Notes: generated from the letters alone by a model not told the origin. A stretch of 64,000 bases of DNA from Actinospica sp035552695 (GCF_035552695.1 NZ_DASZKT010000023.1:1-64000); one strand, 5' to 3'. Positions 33,607-42,799 are shown, counted from the first letter of the stretch. Program-made: numbers and translations.

Positions 33607-34881
33607 CTAGCCGCGGTGCACGATCGTGCCGCCGAGGATGGTGCCGAGGCACTTGTGCGTGCCCGCGGCGGCCGCGTCGAGCAGCGCGCCGTAGGCGGAT
33701 TCCGGGGTGACGGACTCGGATTCGGGGACCGAGAAGACCGCGAGGTCGGCGCGGGCGCCGGGCTCGAGGCGCCCGACGTCGGCGAGGCCCATCGCGCCTG
33801 CGCCGCCGAGGGTGGCCGCCTCGACGATCCGCCGGTCCAGGTCGTCCGCCTCGTATCCCTGGCTCACCGCCAGCGTACGCAACGCGGCGGCCTCTTCGAG
33901 CAGGTCCAGCGAGGGGGTCGAGGCGAGCGAGTCGGTCCCGATCCCGAACGGCGAGTTCTCCCGCAGGTAGTCGGCGACCGGCGGCTGGCCGGACTGCAGG
34001 ATCTTGTTCGACCGCGCGCACAGCGCCGCGTAGACGCCACGCGCACGCAGCACCTCGCGGTCGGTCGGGTCGCAGTGCACGCAGTGCGCGGCGTGCACGT
34101 CCGGCCCGAAGACGCCGAGCTTGTCGAGGTACTGCACCGGACTCAGGCCACTGCCGCCGTCGCGGATCAGCTCCATCGACTTGCCGAACTCCGTCATGCT
34201 CTTGGCGAACGGCCCGGTCCCGGTGAGCACGTACTCCGACTCGGCGGGCGATTCGGCGACGTGCGGGTGCAGCCGCAGCCCCTTGTCCCGTGCGATCGCG
34301 ACGCAGTCCGCGAATACGGCGCCGGCGACCGTGTAGGGCGTGTGCGGCGAGACTCCGAGCGCGCGACCCGCGGGCCCGGACGCGAGGCGCTCCAGCAGCA
34401 GCGCGCGGCCCGATTCGGACCAGCTGCGTGCGTCCTCGAACACGATCTCGATGTAGGAGACGCCGCCGACGCCGCTGCGCGCGGTCGGCGGCAGTACGCC
34501 GACCGGGTCGGTGACGATGTCGGCCACGGCGGTGATTCCGGCGCGCAGCATCATGTGCAGGCCGCGCCGGGTCGATTCGCCCCACATCGCGTCGGTGAAG
34601 GTGGCGCGCTTCTCGACCATCCGGCCGATCCACACGTGGAACGGCTGGTCGAGCGAGTTGAGCTCCTCGAAGTCCGTGTACTGCAGGTGCGCGTGCGCGT
34701 TCACCAGACCCGGCGTCAGGACGCCGGACCAGGCGCGCTCCCGGACCTCCGGGTTGGCCGCGAGCAGTTCCGCCCGCGGCCCGACGGCCAGGACGCGATC
34801 GCCGTCGACGAGCACCGCTCCGTCGCCGATCGGATCCGCGGAGACGGGCAGGACTATCGGCGCGCTGTGGAGGGTCTGCAT
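33607..34881 (-). CDS. Amidohydrolase, probable aminodeoxyfutalosine deaminase
   Basis: 424-residue member of the amidohydrolase superfamily (cytosine/adenosine/SAH deaminase type). Metal ligands are visible: NAHAHLQ (HxH), a His in LHPHVAE, and Asp in GIGTDSLAS; VHCDPTDRE lies nearby. It sits directly downstream of mqnC and mqnA on the same strand, so the likely reaction is deamination of 6-amino-6-deoxyfutalosine to futalosine, as for MqnX-type enzymes. The substrate is inferred from context. The ATG at 34881 is 10 bp after the mqnC stop. Confidence 0.82.
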   Translation of the reverse strand: MQTLHSAPIVLPVSADPIGDGAVLVDGDRVLAVGPRAELLAANPEVRERAWSGVLTPGLVNAHAHLQYTDFEELNSLDQPFHVWIGRMVEKRATFTDAMWGESTRRGLHMMLRAGITAVADIVTDPVGVLPPTARSGVGGVSYIEIVFEDARSWSESGRALLLERLASGPAGRALGVSPHTPYTVAGAVFADCVAIARDKGLRLHPHVAESPAESEYVLTGTGPFAKSMTEFGKSMELIRDGGSGLSPVQYLDKLGVFGPDVHAAHCVHCDPTDREVLRARGVYAALCARSNKILQSGQPPVADYLRENSPFGIGTDSLASTPSLDLLEEAAALRTLAVSQGYEADDLDRRIVEAATLGGAGAMGLADVGRLEPGARADLAVFSVPESESVTPESAYGALLDAAAAGTHKCLGTILGGTIVHRG

Positions 34882-34891
34882 GACCCCGACT

Positions 34892-36037
34892 TTAGTCGAC
34901 GACGGTCAGCGCGGTGGACGCGATGTGCGAACGCACCCGCTCGTCCACCGGGTCCTCGGCCGGATCCTCGTGCACCGCCAGCAGTTCGTACGTGGTGCTG
35001 CGCTGCGCCGGGACGCGGCCCGCCGTGCGGATCAGGTGGATCAGCTCGCTGCGATTCGAGCGGTGCCGCGCGCCGGCCGAGGAGACGACGTTCTCCTCCA
35101 GCATGACCGAGCCGAGGTCGTCCGCGCCGTAGTGCAGGCTGAGCTGGCCCGCCTCCTTGCCGGTGGTCAGCCACGAGCCCTGGATGTGGTTGACGTTGTA
35201 CAGGAACAGCCGCGCGACCGCGATCAGCCGCAGGTACTCCAGCGTCGTGGTCTGCGTCCGGCCCTTGAGGTGGTTGTTCAGCGGCTGGTAGGTGTACGGG
35301 ATGAACGCGCGGAAGCCGCCGGTGCGGTCCTGCACCTCGCGGATCATCGCGAGGTGCCGGATGCGCTCGGTGTTCGTCTCGCCGGTGCCCATCAGCATCG
35401 TCGAGGTCGACTCCAGGCCGAGCCGGTGCGCGGTCTCCATGATCTCCAGCCAGCGCTCGCCGCTCTCCTTCAGCGGCGCGATCACCGTCCGCGGCCGCTC
35501 CGGCAGCAGCTCCGCGCCCGCGCCGGCGAGCGAGTCGAGGCCCGCGGCCTTGATCCGGGCCACCGCCTCCTCGATGGAGACGCCGGAGACCTTGGCCATG
35601 TGCTGGATCTCGGAGGCGCCGAGCGAGTGGATGACCAGCTGCGGGTACTGCTCCTTGATCGCGGAGAACGACCGCTCGTAGTACTCGACGCCGTAGTCCG
35701 GGTGGTGGCCGCCCTGGAACATCACCTGGGTGCCGCCGAGTTCCACTGTCTCGCCGCAGCGGCGCAGGATCTCGTCGAGGTCGCGCGACCAGCCGTCCGG
35801 CGACTTGGGCGCGACGTAGAACGCACAGAACTTACACGCCGTCACACAGACGTTGGTGTAGTTGATGTTGCGCTCGATGATGTACGTCGCGGTGTCCGCG
35901 AGGTAGGGCAGCTTCGCCCGGCGCGCGGCGTCGGCGGCCTGGCCGAGATCGTGCAGCGGCGCGTGCCGGTAGAGCTCGAGTGCTTCCTCTTCGCTGATCC
36001 GGCCGCCCGCGGCGGCCCGCTCCAACACCTCGGTCAT
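34892..36037 (-). CDS. mqnC: Cyclic dehypoxanthinyl futalosine synthase
   Basis: 381-residue radical SAM enzyme of the futalosine menaquinone pathway; it cyclises dehypoxanthinyl futalosine. The 4Fe-4S/SAM motif CVTACKFC has Cys64, Cys68 and Cys71, preceded by NINYTNVC, typical of MqnC/E and CofG/H. GGHHPDYG and STMLMGTGET are further MqnC features. It is 9 bp downstream of mqnA, in the GNAT-DUF4229-mqnA-mqnC-amidohydrolase operon. Confidence 0.95.
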   Translation of the reverse strand: MTEVLERAAAGGRISEEEALELYRHAPLHDLGQAADAARRAKLPYLADTATYIIERNINYTNVCVTACKFCAFYVAPKSPDGWSRDLDEILRRCGETVELGGTQVMFQGGHHPDYGVEYYERSFSAIKEQYPQLVIHSLGASEIQHMAKVSGVSIEEAVARIKAAGLDSLAGAGAELLPERPRTVIAPLKESGERWLEIMETAHRLGLESTSTMLMGTGETNTERIRHLAMIREVQDRTGGFRAFIPYTYQPLNNHLKGRTQTTTLEYLRLIAVARLFLYNVNHIQGSWLTTGKEAGQLSLHYGADDLGSVMLEENVVSSAGARHRSNRSELIHLIRTAGRVPAQRSTTYELLAVHEDPAEDPVDERVRSHIASTALTVVD

Positions 36038-36046
36038 GGATCCACC

Positions 36047-36913
36047 CTACGCATCGGCACTGAGGACTTCGATCCGCACGTTCGGATCGATGTCGATCTG
36101 CCCGCTGATCTGGCGGGCGAACTCCAGGGCGCCGGCCAGTTGGCGCGGCCCGAAGGAGAAGTCGAGGCTCGTGTAGTACTTCTCGAGCTCCACGGCGTCG
36201 AACACCTCCCAGCGGGCGACCTGTGCGGCCACCTTGTCCACCTCGCTGACCGCGAGCTCGACGGAGCGCAGGAAGGCCTGGTGCACCTCGCGCACGAGAT
36301 CGGGGTGCGCGGCGAGGTAGTCGCGTCGCACGGCCCAGACCGCGAAGACCATCGGCAGGCCGGTCCAGTCCTTCCAGGCCTCGCCGAGGTCGAGCATGTG
36401 CAGGCCGTGCCGGGGCACGTCGTGCAGCGCGGCGCGCAGCGCCGGGTCGCCGATGAGCACCGCGGCCGGCGCCTCCTGCATCATGGCGCTGAGATCCGGC
36501 GGGCAGGTGAAGTACTCGGGTGTCACGTGGAACCGCTCGCGCAGCATCAGCCGGGCGAGCTGCACCGTGGTGCGCGAGGTCGAGCCCAGGGCCACGCGCT
36601 GCCCGTCGAGGTCCTCGAAGGGCACCTGCGAGATCAGGTTGCAGGACATGACCGGGCCGTCGGAGCCGACCGCGGGCCCATCCAGGACGACGAGGTCCTC
36701 GCCGTGCTTGAGGAGGGCGGCCAGCGGGATCGGCGCGATGTCCAGGTCTCCCGCGATCAGGCGCTCGCCGAGCCGCTCCGAGCTGTCCTTGACGAGCTCG
36801 ATGTCGAGCAGGGCGCCGGAATGCACCAGGCCCCAGTAGATCGGCATGCAGTTCAGGAACTGGATGTGCCCTACCCGCGGCTTGCGCAACGGCCCGGTCG
36901 CGCCGGGCGTCAC
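36047..36913 (-). CDS. mqnA: Chorismate dehydratase
   Basis: 288-residue periplasmic-binding-protein-like enzyme that converts chorismate to 3-[(1-carboxyvinyl)oxy]benzoate, the first step of the futalosine route. The N-terminal RVGHIQFLNCMPIYWGL and the SSERLGERLIAGDLDIAPIP segment are typical. The GTG at 36913 overlaps the stop of the DUF4229 gene (GTGA). The long upstream frame is the shadow of that gene. Confidence 0.95.
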   Translation of the reverse strand: MTPGATGPLRKPRVGHIQFLNCMPIYWGLVHSGALLDIELVKDSSERLGERLIAGDLDIAPIPLAALLKHGEDLVVLDGPAVGSDGPVMSCNLISQVPFEDLDGQRVALGSTSRTTVQLARLMLRERFHVTPEYFTCPPDLSAMMQEAPAAVLIGDPALRAALHDVPRHGLHMLDLGEAWKDWTGLPMVFAVWAVRRDYLAAHPDLVREVHQAFLRSVELAVSEVDKVAAQVARWEVFDAVELEKYYTSLDFSFGPRQLAGALEFARQISGQIDIDPNVRIEVLSADA

Positions 36914-37236
36914 GCGTCCTGCTCCTCGTCCTCGAAGGACGCGGAGTCCTCGAGCTTCTTGCTCAGCCGCTGCGAACGCGCGACGAGCCCGGCCGACATG
37001 GCGTCGCGGTACTTGGAGAGGGCGAAGAAGGACACCGAACTGGACAGCAGCAGCGCGATGGCCAGCAGGATCAGCCGGTTCGTGTCGGTGCCGAGGTCCA
37101 TGCCGGCCAGCTTCGCGATGCCCCACATCACCACCAGGGCGACGAGGAAGAGCCCGAGCCGCAGCGTTGTGTAACGCAGGGTGGCGTGCGGGATTCGCTG
37201 CGGGGTCTGCTGCACGGGCTCATTGTTCGCACTCAC
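36910..37236 (-). CDS. DUF4229 domain membrane protein
   Basis: 108-residue small membrane protein of unknown function with two hydrophobic helices (TLRLGLFLVALVVMWGIAKL; ILLAIALLLSSSVSFFAL) and a charged C-terminus with RDAMSAGLVARSQRLSKKL. DUF4229 proteins accompany mqnA in related actinobacteria. The start GTG at 37236 gives the family length; the stop overlaps the mqnA start. A role in quinone synthesis is only contextual. Confidence 0.82.
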   Translation of the reverse strand: MSANNEPVQQTPQRIPHATLRYTTLRLGLFLVALVVMWGIAKLAGMDLGTDTNRLILLAIALLLSSSVSFFALSKYRDAMSAGLVARSQRLSKKLEDSASFEDEEQDA

Positions 37237-37250
37237 GGATTCACGGTACC

Positions 37251-37805
37251 TCACAGCTCCAGGGACATGAGGATGAGGTCCCGGTACGGCGTAGCGCCGC
37301 CGCAGTCCGCCGTCCGGTCGGGCAGTTTGATGCCCTGTCGCATCCGGCCGTATTCGGCGTAGCCGCACTTCTTGTAGAACAGCTCGGTCCCACCGCCGCC
37401 GCGCACGTCGAGGTGCAGCTGCTCGGACCCGGCCTGCCGCGCCACGGCGGCCAACTCGGCCATCAGCCTGAAGCCGTAGCCGTCGCCCTGGAAGTCGGGG
37501 TGCACCATGACCCGCTTGACGGTCTGCCAGTGCGCGGTGAAGGCGAAGTCGTTCGACACCAGGAAGGCGAGCGCGGCGACGCGGCCGGGCTGCTCGCCGC
37601 CCACGGTGCGCGCCACGACCAGCCGGTCGCGGCCGGAAAGGACCCCGGCGAACTGCGCCTCGGCCTTCGGCAGCACATCGTCCATGGAGACCGGGGGCAC
37701 GAAGCCCACCGCCCCGCCCGCGTTGGAGACATCAGTCCAGCAGGCGACAATCTCGGCCCGGAGCTGCTCGGACAGCTCCGGGTCAACCTCGAATCGCAGC
37801 GTCAT
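37251..37805 (-). CDS. GNAT family N-acetyltransferase
   Basis: 184-residue acetyltransferase. The acetyl-CoA binding segment is VMVHPDFQGDGYGFRLMAEL (the Q/RxxGxG/A motif appears as QGDGYG), followed by HLDVRGGGGTELFYKKCGY near the C-terminus. The acceptor is unknown. The chosen ATG at 37805 has GAGA at workable spacing; in-frame ATGs at 37811, 37814 and 37838 are alternatives, the last only 7 bp from the parS-like site. It is first in the run that continues with DUF4229 and mqnA. Confidence 0.82.
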   Translation of the reverse strand: MTLRFEVDPELSEQLRAEIVACWTDVSNAGGAVGFVPPVSMDDVLPKAEAQFAGVLSGRDRLVVARTVGGEQPGRVAALAFLVSNDFAFTAHWQTVKRVMVHPDFQGDGYGFRLMAELAAVARQAGSEQLHLDVRGGGGTELFYKKCGYAEYGRMRQGIKLPDRTADCGGATPYRDLILMSLEL

Positions 37806-37844
37806 GCGCATCATTCTCGCATAAAACTGCCGTGCCATGCATGT

Positions 37845-37860
37845 TGTTTCACGTGGAACA
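37845..37860. other. parS site (ParB-binding, chromosome segregation)
   Basis: The minus strand reads TGTTCCACGTGAAACA, identical to the classic 16-bp ParB site of Bacillus and one base from the Streptomyces consensus GTTTCACGTGAAAC over its 14-bp core. It lies in the short gap between mqnE and the GNAT gene. Such sites cluster on the origin side of the chromosome. Confidence 0.85.
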
Positions 37861-37893
37861 CTGCGCGACCCCGCGGCTACGCATAGCCATACG

Positions 37894-39060
37894 CTATTCG
37901 GCGAAGACCATCGACTGCGGCGCCTCCCGCCGCCCCAGGTCCGGCCCCGGGAACTCGCGCACCACCTCGTAGCGCGTGTTGCGCTCGACCGGCGTGAAGC
38001 CGGCCTCCCTGATCAGGTCGAGCAGGCTGTCCCTGGTCATCTTGTTCGGCGTGCCGAACTCGTCCGCGTCGTGCGTGATCTTGTACTCGACGACCGAGCC
38101 GTCCAGGTCGTCCACGCCGTAGTTCAGCGACAGCCCGGCGGTCCCGAGACCGTGCATCACCCAGAAGCACTTCACGTGGTCGAAGTTGTCCAGCAGCAGC
38201 CGGGACACGGCGAAGGTCTTGAGCGCCTCGGCCCCGGTGGCCATCGGCTGGTTCATCAGCCGGTTGCGCTGCTTGCCGTCCTTCGAGTCGTGGAAGTCGT
38301 GCTGGAAGCGCAGCGGGATGAAGACCGCGAAGCCGTTGGTCTCGTCCTGCAGTTCGCGCAGCCGCAGCACGTGGTCGACGCGATGCCGCGGCTCCTCGAT
38401 GTGCCCGTAGAGCATCGTCGAGGGCGTACGCAGCCCCTTGCTGTGCGCGAGCCGGTGGATGCGCGACCAGTCCTCCCAGTGCGTCGCGTGGTCCACGATC
38501 TGCTGCCGGATCTCCCAGTCGAAGATCTCCGCGCCGCCGCCGGTGAGCGACTCGAGCCCCGCGTCGATCAGCTCGTCCAGGATCTCGTCCGCGCTCAGCC
38601 CGGAGATCTTCTCGAACCAGTGGATCTCGGTGGCGGTGAACGCCTTGATCGAGACTCCGGGCAGCACGGCCTTCAGCTCGCTGATGGACTTCGGGTAGTA
38701 CCGCCACGGCAGCGTCGGGTGCAGCCCGTTGACGATGTGCAGCTCGGTGATGCCGTCCGGCTCCATGGCCTTGGCCAGCCGCACGGCCTCCTCGATGCGC
38801 ATCGTGTAGGCGTCCTTCTCCCCCGGCTTGCGCTGAAAAGAGCAGTAGGCGCAGGAAGCTGAACACACGTTCGTCATGTTCAGGTGCCGGTTGACGTTGA
38901 AGAAGACCTTGTCGCCGTTCTTCCGGGTGCGCACGTGGTGGGCCAGCGAGCCGAGCCAGGCCAGGTCGTCGCAGGCGTACAGGGCCACGCCGTCCTCGCG
39001 GGACAGCCGCTCGCCCCCGACCACCTTGGCTTCGAGTTCCCGCTTGAGTCCGACGTCCAC
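37894..39060 (-). CDS. mqnE: Aminofutalosine synthase
   Basis: 388-residue radical SAM enzyme joining the MqnA product to SAM's adenosyl group to give 6-amino-6-deoxyfutalosine. The Fe-S motif CSASCAYC holds Cys66, Cys70 and Cys73, preceded by NRHLNMTNVC. ELHIVNGLHPTLPWRYY is MqnE-specific. The GTG at 39060 is preceded by AGAGGAG. It is single in its transcription unit, with the Lrp gene upstream on the same strand. Confidence 0.95.
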   Translation of the reverse strand: MDVGLKRELEAKVVGGERLSREDGVALYACDDLAWLGSLAHHVRTRKNGDKVFFNVNRHLNMTNVCSASCAYCSFQRKPGEKDAYTMRIEEAVRLAKAMEPDGITELHIVNGLHPTLPWRYYPKSISELKAVLPGVSIKAFTATEIHWFEKISGLSADEILDELIDAGLESLTGGGAEIFDWEIRQQIVDHATHWEDWSRIHRLAHSKGLRTPSTMLYGHIEEPRHRVDHVLRLRELQDETNGFAVFIPLRFQHDFHDSKDGKQRNRLMNQPMATGAEALKTFAVSRLLLDNFDHVKCFWVMHGLGTAGLSLNYGVDDLDGSVVEYKITHDADEFGTPNKMTRDSLLDLIREAGFTPVERNTRYEVVREFPGPDLGRREAPQSMVFAE

Positions 39061-39124
39061 GGCCCGCTCCTCTTTCCAGCTACGCGGTTGAGATGACCGA
39101 ACCAGCGTACGCCGAACCCCGGGA

Positions 39125-39580
39125 TCAGTCCTCCGCCGGGATCGGGATCTGCCGGGCCTCCCACTTGGTCGACAGCGCGATCGTCGTCCTGGTGCGCGCC
39201 ACCCCGCGGATCCGCCCCAGCTTGCCGATGATCTTCTCGAGCCCGACCGGGTCCCCCACCCGCACCTTGAGCACGAAGGACTCCTCGCCCGCGACGAACC
39301 AGCAGTCCTCGATCTCCGGCACGTCCTTCAGCCGGCGCGCCACGTCGTCCAGGTCGGCCGCGTCGGACAGCAGCACGCCGATCAGCGCGGTAACGCCGAG
39401 CCCGAGCGTGCTCGGATCCACCGCCGCCCGGTACCCGGTGATCACCCCGGCCTGCTCGAGCCGGTTGATCCGGTCGGTCACACTCGGCCCGGACAGCCCC
39501 ACCAGCCGCGCGAGCTCCGCGTACGTGGCCCGACCGTTGGCACGCAGTGCCTCCACCAGCGTGCGGTCGACCGCATCCAC
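39125..39580 (-). CDS. Lrp/AsnC family transcriptional regulator
   Basis: 151-residue regulator: an N-terminal winged helix-turn-helix (ATYAELARLVGLSGPSVTDR) and a C-terminal RAM ligand-binding domain (CWFVAGEESFVLKVRV). The start GTG at 39580 matches the family (MDAVDRTLVEAL). It stands between mqnE and the ubiX-mqnP-mqnL genes, the same arrangement as in Streptomyces, so it may sense an amino acid and control these genes; that is inference. Confidence 0.9.
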   Translation of the reverse strand: MDAVDRTLVEALRANGRATYAELARLVGLSGPSVTDRINRLEQAGVITGYRAAVDPSTLGLGVTALIGVLLSDAADLDDVARRLKDVPEIEDCWFVAGEESFVLKVRVGDPVGLEKIIGKLGRIRGVARTRTTIALSTKWEARQIPIPAED

Positions 39581-39691
39581 TGTGCTTCCGCCTTCCTTGT
39601 GCCCGGGGGCCCACCCCCTCGCGCCGAAAAGGTTACTGCCCTCTTCCCAGGCCCGGACAATACCTGCAAACGACTGCACGATCCCACTCGG

Positions 39692-40336
39692 TTACTCCCG
39701 TCGCTCCCCCAGCCTCCCGTCCCAGCGCCGCAGCAGCGCGTGCGACACCCCGAGCGCGTCCAACGCCTTCCCCGCCACGAAGTCCACCAGCCGCTGCACG
39801 CTCTGCCCGCCCGCGTAGAACCCCGGCGAGGCTGGCAGGATCACCGCCCCCTCCCGACTGAGCGTCAGCAACTGCTCCAGCGTGCTCGAACTGAGCGGCG
39901 TCTCCCGCACCACCAGCACCAGCGGCCGGCGCTCCTTCAGGTTCACCGACGCGGCCCGCTGCAGCAGGTCCTTCGAAAGCCCGATGCTGATCCCCGCCAC
40001 CGCCGCCGCCGTGGCCGGAACCACCAGCATCCCCCGCACCGGATAGCTCCCCGACGAGGGCCCCGCCGCGAAGTCCCCGGCCGTCCAGTACCGCACGGCG
40101 TCCAGCCGCGAGTCGGACTCCTTCCACCCCAGCAGCGCCGCCAAGTCGTCCCGCCAGTGCGAGTCCCGGAACGAGATCCCCGTCTCATCCAGAATCGTCA
40201 GCCGTGCCGCCCGGCTCACCACCAGGTCGACGTCCTCCCCGCCGTCCAGCAGCGCCCCGATCGCCGCCACCGCGTACGGCGTCCCCGAAGCCCCCGAGAT
40301 CCCGACCACCCAAGGCCTGCGCTGTTCGCTGCTCAT
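39692..40336 (-). CDS. ubiX: UbiX-family flavin prenyltransferase
   Basis: 214-residue flavin prenyltransferase that attaches dimethylallyl to FMN, making the prenylated FMN cofactor needed by UbiD-type decarboxylases. The N-terminal flavin-binding GISGASGTPYAV and the C-terminal PASPGFYAGGQSV region are diagnostic. The client is probably MqnL at 41311-42777. The ATG at 40336 is close behind GGAGG; a GTG 15 nt upstream would improve the spacing, so the exact start is uncertain. It is 60 bp after mqnP. Confidence 0.92.
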   Translation of the reverse strand: MSSEQRRPWVVGISGASGTPYAVAAIGALLDGGEDVDLVVSRAARLTILDETGISFRDSHWRDDLAALLGWKESDSRLDAVRYWTAGDFAAGPSSGSYPVRGMLVVPATAAAVAGISIGLSKDLLQRAASVNLKERRPLVLVVRETPLSSSTLEQLLTLSREGAVILPASPGFYAGGQSVQRLVDFVAGKALDALGVSHALLRRWDGRLGERRE

Positions 40337-40396
40337 GCCTCCAGGGTGCACGGCGAAAGACGCCCGGGCCAACTCGGCGCCGGGCGGACGCCGGTT

Positions 40397-41314
40397 TCAG
40401 CCGGCCAGGCCGCGGATGAGGAGGTCGACGAGGGCGAAGCAGAACAGTGTGATGCCGACGAAGCCGTTCACGGTGAAGAACGCGCGGTTGAGGCGGGAGA
40501 GGTTGTTCGGGCTGAGCAGTGAGTGCTCGTAGATGAACGCGCCGGCGACGACGGCGATGCCGAGCCACCAGAAGACGCCGGCGTGGGTGAGGAGCCCGAA
40601 GAGGACGAACAGGGCGGTGGTGACGGCGTGCGAGGCGCGGGCGCCGTTCAGGGCGACGGCGACGCCCCAGCGGGCGGGGACGGAGCCGAGGCCCTGGTCG
40701 CGGTCGGTCTCGATGTCCTGCAGGGCGAAGATCAGGTCGAAGCCGCCGATCCAGATGCCCACCGCCACGCCCAGCACCACGGCGTCCCAGCTCCACGTGC
40801 CGGTGACGGCCATCCAGGCGCCGATGGGGCCGATGGCCTGGGCGAGCGCCAGCAGGGCGTGCGGGACGTTCGTGAAGCGCTTGCCGTAGGGGTAGACGAC
40901 CAGCGGGACGGCGGCGACGGGGGCGAGCCAGAAGACCAGCCAGTTCAGCTCGGCCGCGGCGCCGAGGAAGACGGCGAGCGCGATGACGGCGCCGATCCAG
41001 GCCGTCTTCACGGACAGCACGCCGGTGACGAGCTCGCGCTTCGCGGTGCGCGGGTTCCTTGCGTCGAATTCGCGGTCGATGATGCGGTTGACGGCCATCG
41101 CGAAGCTGCGTGCGCCGACCATCGCTATCGTCACGAGCAGCAACTGGAGCCAGTGCACCGACTTCGAGACCGTGAACATCGCCGTGAGCGCCGCGATGTA
41201 GGCGAAGGGCAGCGCGAAGACCGAATGCTCCAGGAGGACCAGGTTCTTGAAGGCCTTCGCCTTGCCGCCGAGCCCCTGCGCGGGCATGGGCGCCGCGGCT
41301 TCCAAAGTCGTCAC
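40397..41314 (-). CDS. mqnP: Menaquinone biosynthesis prenyltransferase (UbiA family)
   Basis: 305-residue membrane prenyltransferase that attaches the polyprenyl chain in late futalosine-pathway steps. It has about eight helices and both Asp-rich motifs, NRIIDREFDARN and LQDIETDRDQG. The GTG at 41314 overlaps the mqnL stop (GTGA). Downstream is ubiX, giving the ubiD-ubiA-ubiX order known from Streptomyces. Confidence 0.93.
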   Translation of the reverse strand: MTTLEAAAPMPAQGLGGKAKAFKNLVLLEHSVFALPFAYIAALTAMFTVSKSVHWLQLLLVTIAMVGARSFAMAVNRIIDREFDARNPRTAKRELVTGVLSVKTAWIGAVIALAVFLGAAAELNWLVFWLAPVAAVPLVVYPYGKRFTNVPHALLALAQAIGPIGAWMAVTGTWSWDAVVLGVAVGIWIGGFDLIFALQDIETDRDQGLGSVPARWGVAVALNGARASHAVTTALFVLFGLLTHAGVFWWLGIAVVAGAFIYEHSLLSPNNLSRLNRAFFTVNGFVGITLFCFALVDLLIRGLAG

Positions 41315-42777
41315 AGGCCGTACTCCTTCCAACGTCGGTCGACCTTCGCCGCCGTGGCCGGGTCGGAGACGATCATCTCCGGCCAGCCGCCGTTGCGGGT
41401 GTAGCCCTCCTCGGGCAGCTTGCGGGTCGCGTCGATGCCCACCTTGCCACCCCAGAACTGCTGGTACGAAGCGTGGTCCAGGTGGTCGACGGCGCCCTCG
41501 GTGAGCATTAGATCGCGCCCGTAGTCCACATTGCCGAACGCGCGCCAGGAGACCTCGGCGTAGTCGTGCACGTCGCAGTCCGCGTCCACCACCACGACGA
41601 GTTTGGTGAGCGACATCAGGCCGGCGCCCCAGATCGCGTGCATGACCTTCTGCGCGTGCTTGGGGAAGCGCTTGTCGATGGAGACGATCGCGCAGTTGTG
41701 GAAGCCGCCGGTCTCCGGCAGGTCGTAGTCCACGATGTCCGGGATGATCATCTTGAGCAGCGGCAGGAAGAAGCGCTCGGTGGCCTTGCCGAGCGGGCCG
41801 TCCTCGGTCGGCGGGCGGCCGACGACGATGGACTGGAACCTCGCGTCCCTGCGCAGCGTCATCGTCTCCACGGTCAGCGCGGGGAAGGGCTCGACCGGTG
41901 TGTAGAAGCCGGTGTGGTCGCCGAACGGGCCCTCGGGGCGGGTGACCCCCGGTTCGAGCCAGCCCTCGAGGACGACCTCGCAGTTCGCCGGGACCTGCAG
42001 GGGCACGGACTTGCAGTCCACCAGCTCGACCCGCTCACGCTGGATGAACCCGGCGAACAGGTACTCGTCGATGTCGGCGGGCAGCGGCGCGGTGGCCGCG
42101 TAGCTGACGACCGGCGGGCAGCCGAAGGCGATCGCGACCGGCAGCCGCTCGCCGCGGCGTTGCGCGACGGCGTAGTGGTTCGTCGAGTCCTTGTGGATCT
42201 GCCAGTGCATGCCGACGGTGCGTTCGTCGTGCCGCTGCAGCCGGTAGAGGCCCAGGTTGCGCTGGCCGGTCTCGGGGTGCTTCGTGTGCGTCAGGCCCAG
42301 GTTGAAGAACGCGCCGCCGTCCCGCGGCCACGTGTGCAGCGCGGGAAGCAGGTTCAGGTCCACGGCGTCGCCGGTGAGCACGACCTCCTGACACGGCGCG
42401 TCCTTCACCCGCTTCGGCGGCACGGTGCGCAGCTGTGCGGCCTTGCCGAGCGCGTCCTTGAAGCCGGACAGGCCGTGCGGCAGTTCGGGCTTGAGCAGCC
42501 CGGCGATCCGCTCGCCGATCTCGTCCAGGCTGTCCAGGCCGAGCGCCATGCACAGCCGTCGCTCGCTGCCGAAGACGTTCATGGCCAGCGGCAGCTTGGA
42601 GCCCTTGACGTTCTCGAACAGCAGCGCGGGGCCGGGGACGCCGTTCACCCGGCTCTTCTGCACGCGGTCGGTGATCTCCCCGACCTCGAGGTACGGGTCC
42701 ACCTCGGCGCGCACGCGGCGCAACTCGCCCTCCTTCTCGAGGGCTTTCAGGAAGGACCGCAGATCGTCGTAGGCCAT
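41311..42777 (-). CDS. mqnL: Menaquinone biosynthesis decarboxylase (UbiD family)
   Basis: 488-residue prenyl-FMN-dependent decarboxylase. The E-x-x-x-R...E catalytic arrangement of UbiD lies around VVLEGWLEPGVTRPEGPFGDHTG, and metal/prFMN-binding residues are in the Asn-containing KDSTNHYAVAQRRG segment. It is thought to remove the naphthoate carboxylate in the late futalosine route (SCO4490 orthologue). It is coupled to mqnP by a GTGA overlap, and ubiX provides the cofactor. Confidence 0.93.
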   Translation of the reverse strand: MAYDDLRSFLKALEKEGELRRVRAEVDPYLEVGEITDRVQKSRVNGVPGPALLFENVKGSKLPLAMNVFGSERRLCMALGLDSLDEIGERIAGLLKPELPHGLSGFKDALGKAAQLRTVPPKRVKDAPCQEVVLTGDAVDLNLLPALHTWPRDGGAFFNLGLTHTKHPETGQRNLGLYRLQRHDERTVGMHWQIHKDSTNHYAVAQRRGERLPVAIAFGCPPVVSYAATAPLPADIDEYLFAGFIQRERVELVDCKSVPLQVPANCEVVLEGWLEPGVTRPEGPFGDHTGFYTPVEPFPALTVETMTLRRDARFQSIVVGRPPTEDGPLGKATERFFLPLLKMIIPDIVDYDLPETGGFHNCAIVSIDKRFPKHAQKVMHAIWGAGLMSLTKLVVVVDADCDVHDYAEVSWRAFGNVDYGRDLMLTEGAVDHLDHASYQQFWGGKVGIDATRKLPEEGYTRNGGWPEMIVSDPATAAKVDRRWKEYGL

Positions 42778-42799
42778 GCCAACCAGTATCGGGTACCGG

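Noticed and set aside
34511..37174. 887-codon plus-strand frame opposite mqnC/mqnA
   Set aside because: Shadow frame; the mqn genes on the minus strand have clear catalytic motifs.
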